Counted from the stretch's first letter, positions 7,899 to 18,561 are shown. The stretch: 64,000 nucleotides of DNA from Flavobacteriales bacterium (GCA_016702645.1 JADJDP010000007.1:62001-126000); one strand, 5' to 3'. Numbers and translations: made by a program. Notes: a model not told the origin generated them from the letters alone.

Positions 7899-10800
7899 TC
7901 AGCGCAGGATCACCAGCTTCTCGAACTTCTCGGCCTGCTCACCTTCCGGGGTGGAAACGTGGAGGCGATAGACATAGGCACCACGGCCCAACTTGTCGCC
8001 GAAATCATCCAAACCGTTCCACGCCATGGCCTCGGTGCGGAAGCCGTCGCAGGTGAGCTGGCGACTGAGCGTCTTCACGAGACGACCCGCCACGGTGAAC
8101 ACCTGTATCTGCACATCCAGCGTGATGCACGGGCGATTGTGCTCGAAATAGAACTCCGTGTGCGTGGTGAAGGGGTTCGGGTAATTGAGCACATGCTCCA
8201 AGGCCAGCTCCGCGCTCGGTGCCACCACGAAGTCGGTCGTGGATTCGGAGGAGTTGTTGTGCGAGTCCCAGGCCTTCAGGCGCAGTGTATGCGACCCTTC
8301 GGCCAACTGGTTGAAGCGATAACGGACCTGTCCGCTCCGATAGGTGTCCTGATCCGCTTCGTACAGATCATTGAGCACCACGGCCTGTTCGGTGTTCTCG
8401 TCCAAGGTGGCCAGCAGATCATGGCCAATGCTGCTTCCCACGGTGTTGATGCCATTGTCATCGAACAACTTCGCGAAGAGCAAGGGATCCTCCGTGGTGA
8501 TGCCGCCGCGGACGAAGCGGTCATCGTTCAAGAACAGCTCGATACGCGGTCCCTGCTCATCGAGCGCAACATCGGTAGCGGTGGAACCCACCAAGATGTC
8601 ATTGCTGTAGCCGCATCCGTTCCTGGTGAGCGATTCCGTGTAGAAGCTCACCCTGCCGGAATCCACCTGGTAGTTGATGTCCTTGGGCACCACGAACGTG
8701 AAACTGAACTGCCCGGCAGTGACGGTGGCCTTGCCGCGGTAGATGATGTTCTTGCGGATGTCGAACGGGTAAGAGCCACCACCATCATTGGCCAGCGTGT
8801 TCAGCTGTTGCTTCTTGTCGTAGACCGTGGGGATCACGATGCCGTTGTAATCCGTTCGTGGCTGTCCGCTGCCATCGTCCACAAAACCAGTGATGCGCAC
8901 GGCCGCAAGCGCTTTCAGTGTATCCACTGGATTGCCCAGGGTATCTGTCACCGATGATACACGCAGCCTCTCCGTGGGGATGCCCAAACGCATGCTTGGA
9001 TCGCCGATCAGGGAGAAGTTCCTGTGGTTACGGAGCGTGGGCTGCGATGTGCTGATCGCGCGTTTCATCCGCCGGTAGGTATCACCCAAGCGGTTGGCAC
9101 GACCCTGTTCCTCCAGATCCTCCAAGGCATAATCATAGAAGTCCTGCGCCAACGCGAAGTTCTGGCTGGAGTAGGCCAGACGGGTCGTGGACATCAAGCC
9201 GATACCCCCACCATCGGGATTCAAGAGCACACGCTCCCCGGCCGAGGTCCGTCCTGGGTCATCCCAACGGGAGAACTCGCATGTCGCGGTCATGAAAAGC
9301 GGCAAACGATCCTTGTTCGTCCAGCCCTGGATGGTGGTATTGTCCAATAAGCGCTCATGGGCCCAACCCACTTCACCACCATGCCCCACATAGTTCACGA
9401 TCAGCAGCCCCTTCTGCACTTTCTCCCGCAGGCCGGAAATAGCATCCGGATAGCGCTCACCCCCCGGCGTTGAAAGCTGCTGATAGGCGTCCATGTAGAG
9501 CTTGTCCACATTGAGGTAGCGATGCTCGGCACCGACACGCTCCGCCAGGAAATCGCTTTGGTCCATATGGATCGTTCCTTCGAAGCCATCGCCCTCCTGG
9601 TCGTCACTGACGAAAAGAACATGCGTGCGCCAATCGGCGATGCCTCCATCCGCAGTGGTCGAGCAATTCCCGCCCGAGGACCCCAGGATGCGCAAGCCAT
9701 CGTAGTTGAGCAATTTGCTCACGATCTCCTGGGCCTGTTGCTGGGTATGAGCCACCAAACGGCCGATCCCGATATCGACCAGGTCACCGGTGTATTCGCC
9801 TTCGCCCACATCCAGCAGACCGAAATAGTCATCGGACGTGTAGGAGCGGGAAGGGTCGATGGCGTCCTCTGTCTGGTAGGTCGGTATCCAGTTCTGGTTA
9901 TTGAAGCCGAGGGCGATGTTGTTGTAGGAACCATCGCCGAAGAGCAGGAGGTAGCGTGGCATCAACAGCGGGTCGGTACCGGCTTTGTCGTAGAGCATGC
10001 GCATGTACCGCTTGATCGCGGTGGCATCCCGGGAGCCGGAAGAGAATTCATTGAAGATCTGTTGCGGTGACACGATCTGGACGGTGAGCCCTTCGCTCGA
10101 TCGGCGATCCGCCAACTGCTGCGCTGCGGACATGAAATCCGGCGGACAGACGATCACCAGGTCGGGTGCCTGCCCGGAAGGCTCTCCCGTAGCATGCAGG
10201 TTCTGGTTGGCCACCCGTCCCACCTTGACTGGCGTGAGGTAGTTGGCATCGCGGAAGGCGATGAACTGGCGAAGACTGTCGGTGTGCAAGCGGAAGAGCT
10301 TCTGGTTGCCATTGATGGTGTAGTCCACTTTTCCCACACGTGTCGGGTCAGTGATCTCCCAAATGCGTTGAACGCTCTGCGCCTGATCCAGAACGAATTC
10401 GGCGATGTTCCCAGTTCCGATCGACGCAAGGTCACGGAAGGCCAATTGATCCCCGGCCATCCTCAACTCGCGTGTGCAGTTCAACCGGAGGTAGTTCAAC
10501 CAGCCCACCGAGGTGATGGGGTCGAACTTGTTGAAGGTGACGGCGACAGGGACATTGCTGCCACTGGCGTTCCATGTCAAATTCTGGTGGAACAAACGGC
10601 CCTGTGGCCCCGTGTAGCTATTGGTGACGCCAGCCACGCTGATGGTGCCCGAAAATGCCGATCCGGACGATACCGCGAACGTGCTGTAGTTGGTGATGGC
10701 CCCGTTGTTGAACGTCCGCGCCGCACCATCGACCTCGAGGACGATCGGTTCGCTGTTCACCAAGTTGGGGGTTTCGAAATTGTAGGTGTAGGTGGTTGTG

Positions 10801-11870
10801 ATGTCATACACCTCCCCGAACCAGGTACGGCCGGATTTGATCAAGTTCACCAGGTCGCGGTCGATCATCTGCCGGTCCCGGAACCGGGTCACCGTATGCG
10901 TGGGTGCATCCGTGGTCAGGGCCGCCGGTTGGATCCTGAACGGAGCATCCACATCGATGCCGACGAAATAAGATGCGGAGTCGGAATAAACGTTCTTCGT
11001 GTGCTTGAACAGCGTGTCGCTCAGGTCCCAGCGCTGTGCGCCGGACGCATAGAAAAGCACGTAATCGCCCGACCCGAAAAGTCCGTCCCCCCCATCCACC
11101 ACTTCGATGTTGTTCGGGATAAGATCAGTGGGCCGGTCCACATTGTTCACGAAGGGGAGCAGACCGAAGTGGTTCCCGTAGATGTTGATGCGGTCCGAAG
11201 CGAGCCCGTTCATATCGACCCCTAGGTCCCGGAGGAACTCATAGGACAGGCGATACACTCCATCCTTGGCAACCGTGAAGCGGAACCAATCATGGTCCTG
11301 GAGACGGGAACTGGCGGGATAGGACTTCGGGACCCCACCCCCACGCGTGTTCATCGTCTCCACGAGTTCCAACTTGAAGTCCACGAGTTTCTCAATGGCA
11401 CCCGTGGAAGAGTTCTTCCGAAAGGGCTCAATGGTGACGAGCGCCTGTGGCTGTTTTCTGTGCCAGGAGAGGTGGCTCGTAATGACAGGCTCAGGTCCAG
11501 CGCCGTTCACGGAGGGCCAGGCCTCGCGCTCGGCGGCAGAAAGAGGGATGTACCGCGCATCGCGCACAAAAGCGCTGAAGGCCGTGGTACGCATGTTCAA
11601 AGGCAGTACCTCTTGGAACAAAGGCAACCCGTTCCGTTCCATATCGATGGCTGCTGTCGGGAATACCAGTTGCGGTACCCCCGAGCCAACGGTCTCGGTG
11701 CCCGCAACTCTTCTTTCGCCAGTGGCCGAAGCCCTGTCCACAGGGGCAGGCCATGCCAAGGAGCGTTGAAAGGATCCCTGCCCGTGAACAGATGAGAGGG
11801 ACGCGCAGGTCCAGATGGTGAAAAAGGCGTCGCGTAGGAGCTTCATAACGGCCGATGAACAGGTTTTCAA
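7899..11870 (-). CDS. porU: Type IX secretion system sortase PorU
   Basis: A 1323-residue gingipain-type (C25) cysteine peptidase that removes the C-terminal signal of type IX substrates at the cell surface and attaches them to lipopolysaccharide. The catalytic pair is visible: His830 in YVGHGGEVGW and Cys864 in MTATCEFSRWDDP, with the typical spacing of about 34 residues. The N-terminus carries a signal-like hydrophobic stretch and a long pro-region. The last 90 residues are an Ig-like/FlgD-type domain (LNYPNPF, then AMAWNGLDDFGDKLGRGAYVY split by a short linker) ending in FEKLVILR, a type A-like tail normal for PorU. Downstream porV is co-oriented. A TAGTTTCG box lies 10 bases before the ATG, in a divergent region shared with porP. 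Confidence 0.96.
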   Translation of the reverse strand: MKTCSSAVMKLLRDAFFTIWTCASLSSVHGQGSFQRSLAWPAPVDRASATGERRVAGTETVGSGVPQLVFPTAAIDMERNGLPLFQEVLPLNMRTTAFSAFVRDARYIPLSAAEREAWPSVNGAGPEPVITSHLSWHRKQPQALVTIEPFRKNSSTGAIEKLVDFKLELVETMNTRGGGVPKSYPASSRLQDHDWFRFTVAKDGVYRLSYEFLRDLGVDMNGLASDRINIYGNHFGLLPFVNNVDRPTDLIPNNIEVVDGGDGLFGSGDYVLFYASGAQRWDLSDTLFKHTKNVYSDSASYFVGIDVDAPFRIQPAALTTDAPTHTVTRFRDRQMIDRDLVNLIKSGRTWFGEVYDITTTYTYNFETPNLVNSEPIVLEVDGAARTFNNGAITNYSTFAVSSGSAFSGTISVAGVTNSYTGPQGRLFHQNLTWNASGSNVPVAVTFNKFDPITSVGWLNYLRLNCTRELRMAGDQLAFRDLASIGTGNIAEFVLDQAQSVQRIWEITDPTRVGKVDYTINGNQKLFRLHTDSLRQFIAFRDANYLTPVKVGRVANQNLHATGEPSGQAPDLVIVCPPDFMSAAQQLADRRSSEGLTVQIVSPQQIFNEFSSGSRDATAIKRYMRMLYDKAGTDPLLMPRYLLLFGDGSYNNIALGFNNQNWIPTYQTEDAIDPSRSYTSDDYFGLLDVGEGEYTGDLVDIGIGRLVAHTQQQAQEIVSKLLNYDGLRILGSSGGNCSTTADGGIADWRTHVLFVSDDQEGDGFEGTIHMDQSDFLAERVGAEHRYLNVDKLYMDAYQQLSTPGGERYPDAISGLREKVQKGLLIVNYVGHGGEVGWAHERLLDNTTIQGWTNKDRLPLFMTATCEFSRWDDPGRTSAGERVLLNPDGGGIGLMSTTRLAYSSQNFALAQDFYDYALEDLEEQGRANRLGDTYRRMKRAISTSQPTLRNHRNFSLIGDPSMRLGIPTERLRVSSVTDTLGNPVDTLKALAAVRITGFVDDGSGQPRTDYNGIVIPTVYDKKQQLNTLANDGGGSYPFDIRKNIIYRGKATVTAGQFSFTFVVPKDINYQVDSGRVSFYTESLTRNGCGYSNDILVGSTATDVALDEQGPRIELFLNDDRFVRGGITTEDPLLFAKLFDDNGINTVGSSIGHDLLATLDENTEQAVVLNDLYEADQDTYRSGQVRYRFNQLAEGSHTLRLKAWDSHNNSSESTTDFVVAPSAELALEHVLNYPNPFTTHTEFYFEHNRPCITLDVQIQVFTVAGRLVKTLSRQLTCDGFRTEAMAWNGLDDFGDKLGRGAYVYRLHVSTPEGEQAEKFEKLVILR

Positions 11871-11880
11871 CAGAACGGAT

Positions 11881-11897
11881 CGAAACTACTACCTTCG
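11881..11897. promoter_or_regulatory. Overlapping divergent promoter boxes for porU and porP/gldJ
   Basis: Within 17 bases there are two opposed -7-like boxes: TAGTTTCG on the minus strand (11881-11888, toward porU) and TACCTTCG on the plus strand (11890-11897, toward porP). The porU box is only 10 bases from its ATG, implying a very short leader; the porP message would have a leader of about 125 bases. RNA polymerase could probably not occupy both at once. Confidence 0.45.
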
Positions 11898-12026
11898 ACC
11901 CTTGCGTTTCGGAACACGGGTGCAACGATAATGGTTCGCTATTATTGCCGTTGCTCCTCCGGGAACCGAAAGCCTTGGGGATACGTACAATTGTCGCTGC
12001 AAGGAGAGCCTACACCGATCGAGAGC

Positions 12027-13004
12027 ATGATGATGAGGACCGTTTGGCGTGCGGCCCTGTGCATGGCACTGGGGGTGATCACGACGCTGGGTGCAAACGC
12101 CCAGGACCCGCAGTTCACGCAATTCTATGCGAACCCGTTGTACCTGAACCCGGCGTTCGCAGGAACGGCTCGCTGCCCGCGGGTAGTGCTCAACTACCGG
12201 AACCAGTGGCCCGCTCTAACCGGAACTTTCGTTACGACCAGTGCCAGCTACGATCAACATGTCGATGGCCTCATGGGGGGCCTGGGCATACTGGTCACCA
12301 ATGATCAGGCAGGAAAGGGTACCCTGAACACCTCGACGGTGAGTGGTATTTACTCCTACCAACAAGCCATCTCCCGGAAGTTCTCCATGAAGGTCGGCTT
12401 CCAAGCCACCTACTTCCAGAAGTCGCTGGACTGGAGCAAGCTGACGTTCGGGGACCAGATCGACCCTCGTCGCGGGTTCGTGTACAACACGAACGATGTA
12501 CCTCGCGGGGGCAGCGTAGGGAATGCGGACTTCAGCGCTGGTATCCTTGGATACACGGATATTTTCTTCGTAGGGTTCGCCGCACACCACCTTACCCAAC
12601 CGAATGAGTCGTTGATCGTAGGGAACAGCAAGCTGCCGATGAAGATCACCGGACACGCTGGTGCAGCGATCCCGCTGGGCATGCAAGGGAAATACGGTGA
12701 AGCTCGTACCCGCATCTCCCCCAACGTACTATACCAGCAACAAGCAGCGTTCCGTCAATTGAACCTGGGGCTCTATGTGGACCATGGTCCCATCACCGCA
12801 GGTGTGTGGTACCGCACGCGCGATTCGTTCATCGCGTTGCTCGGTTTCCACACGGAGAAGTTCAAGTTCGGTTATAGCTACGATCTCACCACCAGTAAGC
12901 TCACCACGCAAACCGCCGGTTCGCACGAAGTGAGCGTACAAATGACGTTCAACTGCAAACCCAAGCGACGGAGGTTCCGGGTAGTAGCATGCCCCACCTT
13001 CTGA
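12027..13004 (+). CDS. PorP/SprF-family type IX secretion outer membrane protein
   Basis: About 325 residues with a signal peptide ending at GANAQ and the PorP/SprF hallmark immediately after it: DPQFTQFYANPLYLNPAFAGT, here written as two adjoining words DPQFTQFYANP and LYLNPAFAGT. The remainder is a beta-barrel of about 14 strands with a final VSVQMTFNC strand. The start is placed at the first of three consecutive ATGs (12027; 12030 and 12033 are alternatives), because the longer open frame lacks signal character. PorP/SprF proteins help export or hold specific surface adhesins such as SprB. It lies between divergent porU and gldJ, 31 bases upstream of gldJ, so an operon is likely. Confidence 0.92.
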   Translation: MMMRTVWRAALCMALGVITTLGANAQDPQFTQFYANPLYLNPAFAGTARCPRVVLNYRNQWPALTGTFVTTSASYDQHVDGLMGGLGILVTNDQAGKGTLNTSTVSGIYSYQQAISRKFSMKVGFQATYFQKSLDWSKLTFGDQIDPRRGFVYNTNDVPRGGSVGNADFSAGILGYTDIFFVGFAAHHLTQPNESLIVGNSKLPMKITGHAGAAIPLGMQGKYGEARTRISPNVLYQQQAAFRQLNLGLYVDHGPITAGVWYRTRDSFIALLGFHTEKFKFGYSYDLTTSKLTTQTAGSHEVSVQMTFNCKPKRRRFRVVACPTF

Positions 13005-13035
13005 ACCAGCCTCGTTAACGAACATCCCCAAGAAC

Positions 13036-14802
13036 ATGAGCCTTGCAAGGAAGACAGGGATCCTGCTCACGGGCGCCGCGCTCCTCTCGTCCTGCCAGTT
13101 CGAGAAAAGTGGTGCCACGGGTTGGAGCTACAATGATTCCAAGAACGGCGGCTTCGAGAAAGCCTCCTTCGAGGAACAAGAGAACGGCCCCGGCCTCATC
13201 CTCGTGGAAGGTGGCCAGTTCACCATGGGCCGGGTCACGGATGACCTGCGCCATGAGTGGGACAACATTCCAAGGACCGTAACGGTCTCCTCGTTCTACA
13301 TCGATGAGGTGGAGGTCACCAACTTCTACTGGCTGGAGTACCTCTACTGGTTGGAGCGTGTGTTCATCGCTGATTACCCGGAGATCTACAAGAAGGCCCT
13401 GCCTGACACCTTGGTGTGGAGGAGCAAACTTGCGTTCAACGAGCCATACGTGGAGTACTACCTCCGCCACCCGGCCTATCGGGACTATCCCGTGGTTGGC
13501 GTGAACTGGTTGCAAGCGAACGACTATTGCGCATGGCGAACGGACCGGGTGAACGAGATCATTCTCATTCGGGAAGGTCTCTTTGAGCACTACACCAACC
13601 AGATCAACGAAGACCACTTCACCACGGATTCCTACCTCGCTGGACAGTACGAGAGCGGGAAAAAGGTGGATGGCGTAACGGACTTCAACCCGAACAAGGA
13701 TACCCGTAACGTCAAGATGGAAGACGGTGTGCTTCTTCCACGCTACCGCCTGCCGACCGAAGCCGAATGGGAATTCGCCGCCTACGGCCTCGTGGGCAAT
13801 ACGATCGACGAGCGTGTGGTAGAGCGTCGCATCTACCCGTGGAACGGCCACTGGGTGCGCTACGACAGCAAGAAGAAAGGCGGTGCGTTCTACGGTGACT
13901 TCCGCGGCAACTTCATGCGCGGCCGTGGCGACTACATGGGCGTGTCCGGAAGCTTGAACGACAATGGCGACATCACAACCCCCGTGTTCAGCTACTGGCC
14001 CAACGACTATGGCCTTTACAACATGGCCGGCAACGTGAGCGAGTGGGTGATGGACGTGTACCGCCCATTGAGCCCTGAGGATGATGACGATTTCCGCCCC
14101 TTCCGCGGCAACGTGTTCCGCACCAAGGTGCTCAACAGCGATGGTGCCGTGCAGGACAAACACGACTTGGTGATCTACGATGTGGACGGCATCAAGTACT
14201 ACCTCACCGAGTTCCAGACGAGCATGCAGGGCCGTGCAACGGACGAGGAAGCGGCCCTGATCGATGAGTTGTTGGTCGCTGTCGACCAGGCCATCGAGTT
14301 CAACAACACGCGAAAGCACGACGCTGCCATGCAGCGGGTGCAGGACATGATCGACAACATCAAGAGCAAGGACTTGGAGATCTGCCCGAAATTGCTGAGC
14401 GGTCTTAGCGATTACCAAGCCGACCAGCCCGGTGATGTCCGCGTGCGCAACGTGACCGTTGAAGAGAACATCGATCGTCGCAACTATCGCCAGAGCGACA
14501 ACATCGATTTCCGCGACGGCGATATCGAGAGCAGTATCTATTACGAACAGGCGGACTTCGAAGGCAACCCGATGTACGACTGGGGAAAGACCACGCTCGT
14601 GAACGATCGCAGCCGTGTTTACAAAGGTGCCTCGTGGGCCGACCGCATCTATTGGGCGAACCCCGGGACCCGTCGTCACTTGGATGAGCGTCAAAGCACC
14701 GCTACCATCGGTTTCCGTTGTGCCATGACCCGTGTGGGCAGTCCGAAAGGACTTGGCGATGACAAGCGCCGTAGCAAGATCGATCAGCAGGAGAAGCGCT
14801 GA
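13036..14802 (+). CDS. gldJ: Gliding motility lipoprotein GldJ
   Basis: A 588-residue lipoprotein with signal II cleavage at LLSSC (Cys20). The body is an FGE-sulfatase-like (SUMF1) fold: LVEGGQFTMGR at about residue 57, DEVEVTNFYW, the RLPTEAEWEFAAYG motif near residue 240, NMAGNVSEWVMDVY near 335, and a C-terminal GASWADRIYW...TIGFRCAM segment. GldJ stabilises GldK and is needed for gliding and type IX secretion in flavobacteria. An insertion of roughly 150 residues between the NVSEWV motif and the final GASWAD motif contains a helical acidic stretch, as expected for GldJ. It is followed by a hairpin terminator and murF, the order I know from flavobacterial genomes. Confidence 0.95.
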   Translation: MSLARKTGILLTGAALLSSCQFEKSGATGWSYNDSKNGGFEKASFEEQENGPGLILVEGGQFTMGRVTDDLRHEWDNIPRTVTVSSFYIDEVEVTNFYWLEYLYWLERVFIADYPEIYKKALPDTLVWRSKLAFNEPYVEYYLRHPAYRDYPVVGVNWLQANDYCAWRTDRVNEIILIREGLFEHYTNQINEDHFTTDSYLAGQYESGKKVDGVTDFNPNKDTRNVKMEDGVLLPRYRLPTEAEWEFAAYGLVGNTIDERVVERRIYPWNGHWVRYDSKKKGGAFYGDFRGNFMRGRGDYMGVSGSLNDNGDITTPVFSYWPNDYGLYNMAGNVSEWVMDVYRPLSPEDDDDFRPFRGNVFRTKVLNSDGAVQDKHDLVIYDVDGIKYYLTEFQTSMQGRATDEEAALIDELLVAVDQAIEFNNTRKHDAAMQRVQDMIDNIKSKDLEICPKLLSGLSDYQADQPGDVRVRNVTVEENIDRRNYRQSDNIDFRDGDIESSIYYEQADFEGNPMYDWGKTTLVNDRSRVYKGASWADRIYWANPGTRRHLDERQSTATIGFRCAMTRVGSPKGLGDDKRRSKIDQQEKR

Positions 14803-14819
14803 CCAAATTCTCTCGCCAC

Positions 14820-14860
14820 TACTTTCGACCCCCGACCACCTCGTCGGGGGTCGTTTATTT
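14820..14860 (+). terminator. Terminator-like hairpin after gldJ, overlapping a promoter-like box
   Basis: The arms CGACCCCCGA (14826-14835) and TCGGGGGTCG (14844-14853) pair perfectly over 10 bases with an 8-base loop, followed by TTTATTT. This is a good intrinsic terminator for gldJ. A TACTTTCG box at 14820-14827 overlaps the left arm, so if murF has its own promoter here its leader would begin with this hairpin; that part is only a possibility. Confidence 0.75.
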
Positions 14861-14863
14861 TCA

Positions 14864-16159
<1,296 letters not shown>

Positions 16160-16172
16160 AAAGCCGGAAAAA

Positions 16173-16204
16173 CCAAAGGCCCTCCTTGTGCAGGAAGGCC
16201 TTGG
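16173..16204. terminator. Hairpin between convergent murF and tRNA-Glu
   Basis: An imperfect stem, with arms CCAAAGGCCCTCCT and AGGAAGGCCTTGG around a 5-base loop, one mismatch and one bulge. It lies 13 bases after the murF stop and just beyond the 3' end of the tRNA on the other strand, so it could end transcripts from both sides. Confidence 0.6.
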
Positions 16205-16211
16205 TAAGTAG

Positions 16212-16283
16212 TAGCCCGTAGGGGAATCGAACCCCTGTTTCATCCGTGAAAGGGACGCGTCCTAACCCCTAGACGAACGGGCC
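16212..16283 (-). tRNA. tRNA-Glu (anticodon TTC)
   Basis: A 72-nt cloverleaf on the minus strand. The acceptor GGCCCGT pairs with ACGGGCT (the first pair is G-U), discriminator A; D-loop with CTAGGGGTTAGGAC; the anticodon arm CGTCC-CTTTCAC-GGATG places TTC at the anticodon; the T-arm CAGGGGTTCGATTCCCCT is complete. CCA is not encoded. A TACATTTG box lies 27 bases upstream. Confidence 0.96.
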
Positions 16284-16309
16284 ACGATGTCAAAACCCCG
16301 AAGGGGTGG

Positions 16310-16317
16310 CAAATGTA
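16310..16317 (-). promoter_or_regulatory. Promoter box for tRNA-Glu
   Basis: TACATTTG on the minus strand, an exact TAnnTTTG match preceded by TTTT, 26 bases before the first tRNA base. A small CCCC-TTCG-GGGT hairpin lies between box and tRNA and may end the upstream gene's transcript. Confidence 0.5.
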
Positions 16318-16344
16318 AAAACCTCACTGACATATGAGCATGGC

Positions 16345-17049
16345 TCACTGAGGGTCATCCAGATCGGATTGGAACCGGAAACCGAGCCGTTTGCCGGTGC
16401 TGATGGTCAAGTTGGCGTTGAGTTCGTTCATCTCGCTCACAGTGACCTGGTTCACTTGGTCGTAAGGAGGAGCCAGCAGGTCGAACTCAAGTACATAAAG
16501 CACTGCGGACAGGAGTACGTCCTTGATCCGTGCGCGCTCCAACGTGTTGCCTGCCAGGTCATCGTACAAGAAGCCCAATTGTCGCTTGCCTTGGACGAAG
16601 AAGCGCTTATCCCGGTTGAGGAAAAGGCGGGCGACGAGATAACCCAAGTCGCGCTCGCGATTATAGGTGAACGAGTCGCTCAGGAAGTTGTACATGTTCA
16701 CCACACCGAAATAGCCCCGCAACTCATCCTCTTCCAGGTAGCTGGTCTTCCAGAGGCTGTGGCTCTGGTCGAGCTTGAAGACGTTGGTATGCATATGGAA
16801 GATGATGACATCACCCGCCACGCGCAGTTCGCAGGCCGTCGCCCCCTTGTCCACAAAGGCCATGGTGAGCCGCTTGTCCTCTTTGGTCACCTCACTTTCC
16901 AGGTCCAGTGCGATCTCCTGCAATAGCTCCTTCATCATCGCAAAAAGCGCGATGGTGCTATGATAGACGTCCTGCTTCATGCAAGACTTCGAGCGCAATG
17001 CGCCCAAGATGAGCGTACGCGCGTCCGTTGGGGTGTTCTTCTTGCTCAT
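16345..17049 (-). CDS. Conserved-looking hypothetical protein downstream of proS
   Basis: A 234-residue soluble protein without signal peptide or membrane helix; I do not recognise its family. The start is the ATG at 17049, which overlaps the proS stop by one base (TGATG), so it is probably translated from the proS message. The sequence is a mixed alpha/beta composition: an N-terminal helical region (DVYHSTIALFAMMKELLQEI), alternating strands around AFVDKGATACELRVAGDVII, and a central FGVVNMYNFLSDSFTYNRERD stretch with many aromatic and charged residues. No cysteine cluster, nucleotide-binding loop or other catalytic motif was seen. The proS linkage hints at a housekeeping role, nothing more specific. 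Confidence 0.8.
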   Translation of the reverse strand: MSKKNTPTDARTLILGALRSKSCMKQDVYHSTIALFAMMKELLQEIALDLESEVTKEDKRLTMAFVDKGATACELRVAGDVIIFHMHTNVFKLDQSHSLWKTSYLEEDELRGYFGVVNMYNFLSDSFTYNRERDLGYLVARLFLNRDKRFFVQGKRQLGFLYDDLAGNTLERARIKDVLLSAVLYVLEFDLLAPPYDQVNQVTVSEMNELNANLTISTGKRLGFRFQSDLDDPQ

Positions 17050-18518
17050 CAGTAGGCTCGGGCGAAGATCACACGCCCTTTGCTGGGTTTTCCGGTGACC
17101 ATGCATTGGCCCGGGATGCCATCGCCAACAAGCGGAATGCATCGGATCGTGGCCTTCGTTTCGTCCTTCACGCGCGCTTCCGTTTCTGCGGTCCCATCCC
17201 AGTGCGCCAGAAGGAAGCCCCCGTCTTCGATGGCCACCTTGAACTCGTCGTAGCTATCCACCGCACGTGTGCCGGCCTCCCGCATGGCGAGCGCCTTCTG
17301 GTAGAGGTTGTCCTGAATGGCTTCCAAAAGGTGTTCGACCTTCTCGGCAATGTCCGTCACCTGCATCACTTGCTTCTCCAACGTGTCGCGACGGGCTACT
17401 TCGACCGTTCCGTTCTCCATATCCCGCGGACCGATGGCGATGCGTACCGGACACCCCTTGAACTCGTACTCGGCGAACTTCCAACCCGGCTTTTTCGTGT
17501 CGTCGTCATCGAACTTGACAGTGATCCCCTTTGCACTCAACGCCGCGATAACGGGGGCGACGTAGGCACTGATCGATGCGAGTTGCTCGGGGTTCTTGGC
17601 TATCGGAACGATGGCCACATGGATAGGAGCGAGTTTGGGCGGGAGCACCAAGCCGTGGTCGTCACTGTGTGTCATGATGAGCGCACCGATCAATCGCGTT
17701 GAAACGCCCCAGCTGGTCGCCCATACATGCTCCTGCTTGTTCTCCTTGTTCGTGAACAGCACGTCGAAGGCCTTGGCGAAGTTCTGACCTAGGAAGTGCG
17801 AGGTCCCCGCTTGCAGCGCTTTACCGTCCTGCATGAGCGCCTCGATGCAATAGGTCTCCTCCGCGCCGGCGAACCGTTCGCTCGCTGACTTGATCCCTTT
17901 GATCACCGGTATGGCGAGCCACTCCTCGGCGAAGCGACGGTACACCTCCAACATGCGCTCGGTTTCCTCAACCGCCTCGCTCTTGGTCGCGTGGGCCGTA
18001 TGGCCTTCCTGCCAGAGGAACTCCGCCGTGCGCAGGAAGAGACGCGTCCGCATTTCCCAGCGCACCACGTTCGCCCATTGATTGATCAGCAAGGGAAGGT
18101 CGCGATAGCTCTTGACCCAACCCCGGTAGGTGTTCCAGATGATGGTTTCGCTCGTGGGGCGGATGATGAGTTCCTCTTCAAGCTTGGCCTCCGGATCTAC
18201 GATCACCCCGTGAACCGGATCGCTCTTGAGCCGGTAGTGGGTTACAACAGCGCATTCCTTCGCAAACCCCTCAACATGACTGGCTTCCTTGGCCAGATAG
18301 CTCTTGGGGATGAACAATGGGAAGTACGCGTTCACGTGTCCCGTCTCTTTGAACATGCCGTCCAAGGCCTGCTGCATTTTCTCCCAAATGGCATAACCAT
18401 GCGGCTTGATCACCATGCAGCCACGCACCGCACTGTGTTCCGCCAAGTCGGCCTTCAGCACCAAGTCGTTGTACCATTGCGCGTAGTCGTCAGCACGCTT
18501 CGTCAGTTGTTCGGCCAT
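17049..18518 (-). CDS. proS: Prolyl-tRNA synthetase (archaeal/eukaryote-like type)
   Basis: A 489-residue class II synthetase charging tRNA-Pro. Motif 2 is in the RWEMRTRLFLRTAEFLWQEGH region and motif 3 in the ALIMTHSDDHGLVLPPKLAP region; RPTSETII is the proline-pocket segment. It lacks the large INS editing insertion of the E. coli type and ends with the short C-terminal zinc-like/extension domain ending in Tyr, so it belongs to the type 3 (archaeal/eukaryote-like) form common in Bacteroidota. The start is the ATG at 18518 (MAEQLTKRADDYAQWYND), with a TACTTTCG box 43 bases upstream. The downstream unknown gene overlaps its stop. Confidence 0.96.
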   Translation of the reverse strand: MAEQLTKRADDYAQWYNDLVLKADLAEHSAVRGCMVIKPHGYAIWEKMQQALDGMFKETGHVNAYFPLFIPKSYLAKEASHVEGFAKECAVVTHYRLKSDPVHGVIVDPEAKLEEELIIRPTSETIIWNTYRGWVKSYRDLPLLINQWANVVRWEMRTRLFLRTAEFLWQEGHTAHATKSEAVEETERMLEVYRRFAEEWLAIPVIKGIKSASERFAGAEETYCIEALMQDGKALQAGTSHFLGQNFAKAFDVLFTNKENKQEHVWATSWGVSTRLIGALIMTHSDDHGLVLPPKLAPIHVAIVPIAKNPEQLASISAYVAPVIAALSAKGITVKFDDDDTKKPGWKFAEYEFKGCPVRIAIGPRDMENGTVEVARRDTLEKQVMQVTDIAEKVEHLLEAIQDNLYQKALAMREAGTRAVDSYDEFKVAIEDGGFLLAHWDGTAETEARVKDETKATIRCIPLVGDGIPGQCMVTGKPSKGRVIFARAY

Positions 18519-18561
18519 TCCCCTGTTCGCGGTACTATTTTTGTTCCTAGTCGCGCAGCGA

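Noticed and set aside
7959..8957. 332-codon and 343-codon plus-strand open frames opposite porU
   Set aside because: These are antisense to the intact, motif-rich porU sequence and show no independent signal.
13015..14694. 559-codon minus-strand open frame within gldJ
   Set aside because: It is a valine/histidine-rich antisense shadow of gldJ with no family motif; high-GC genes often leave such open frames.
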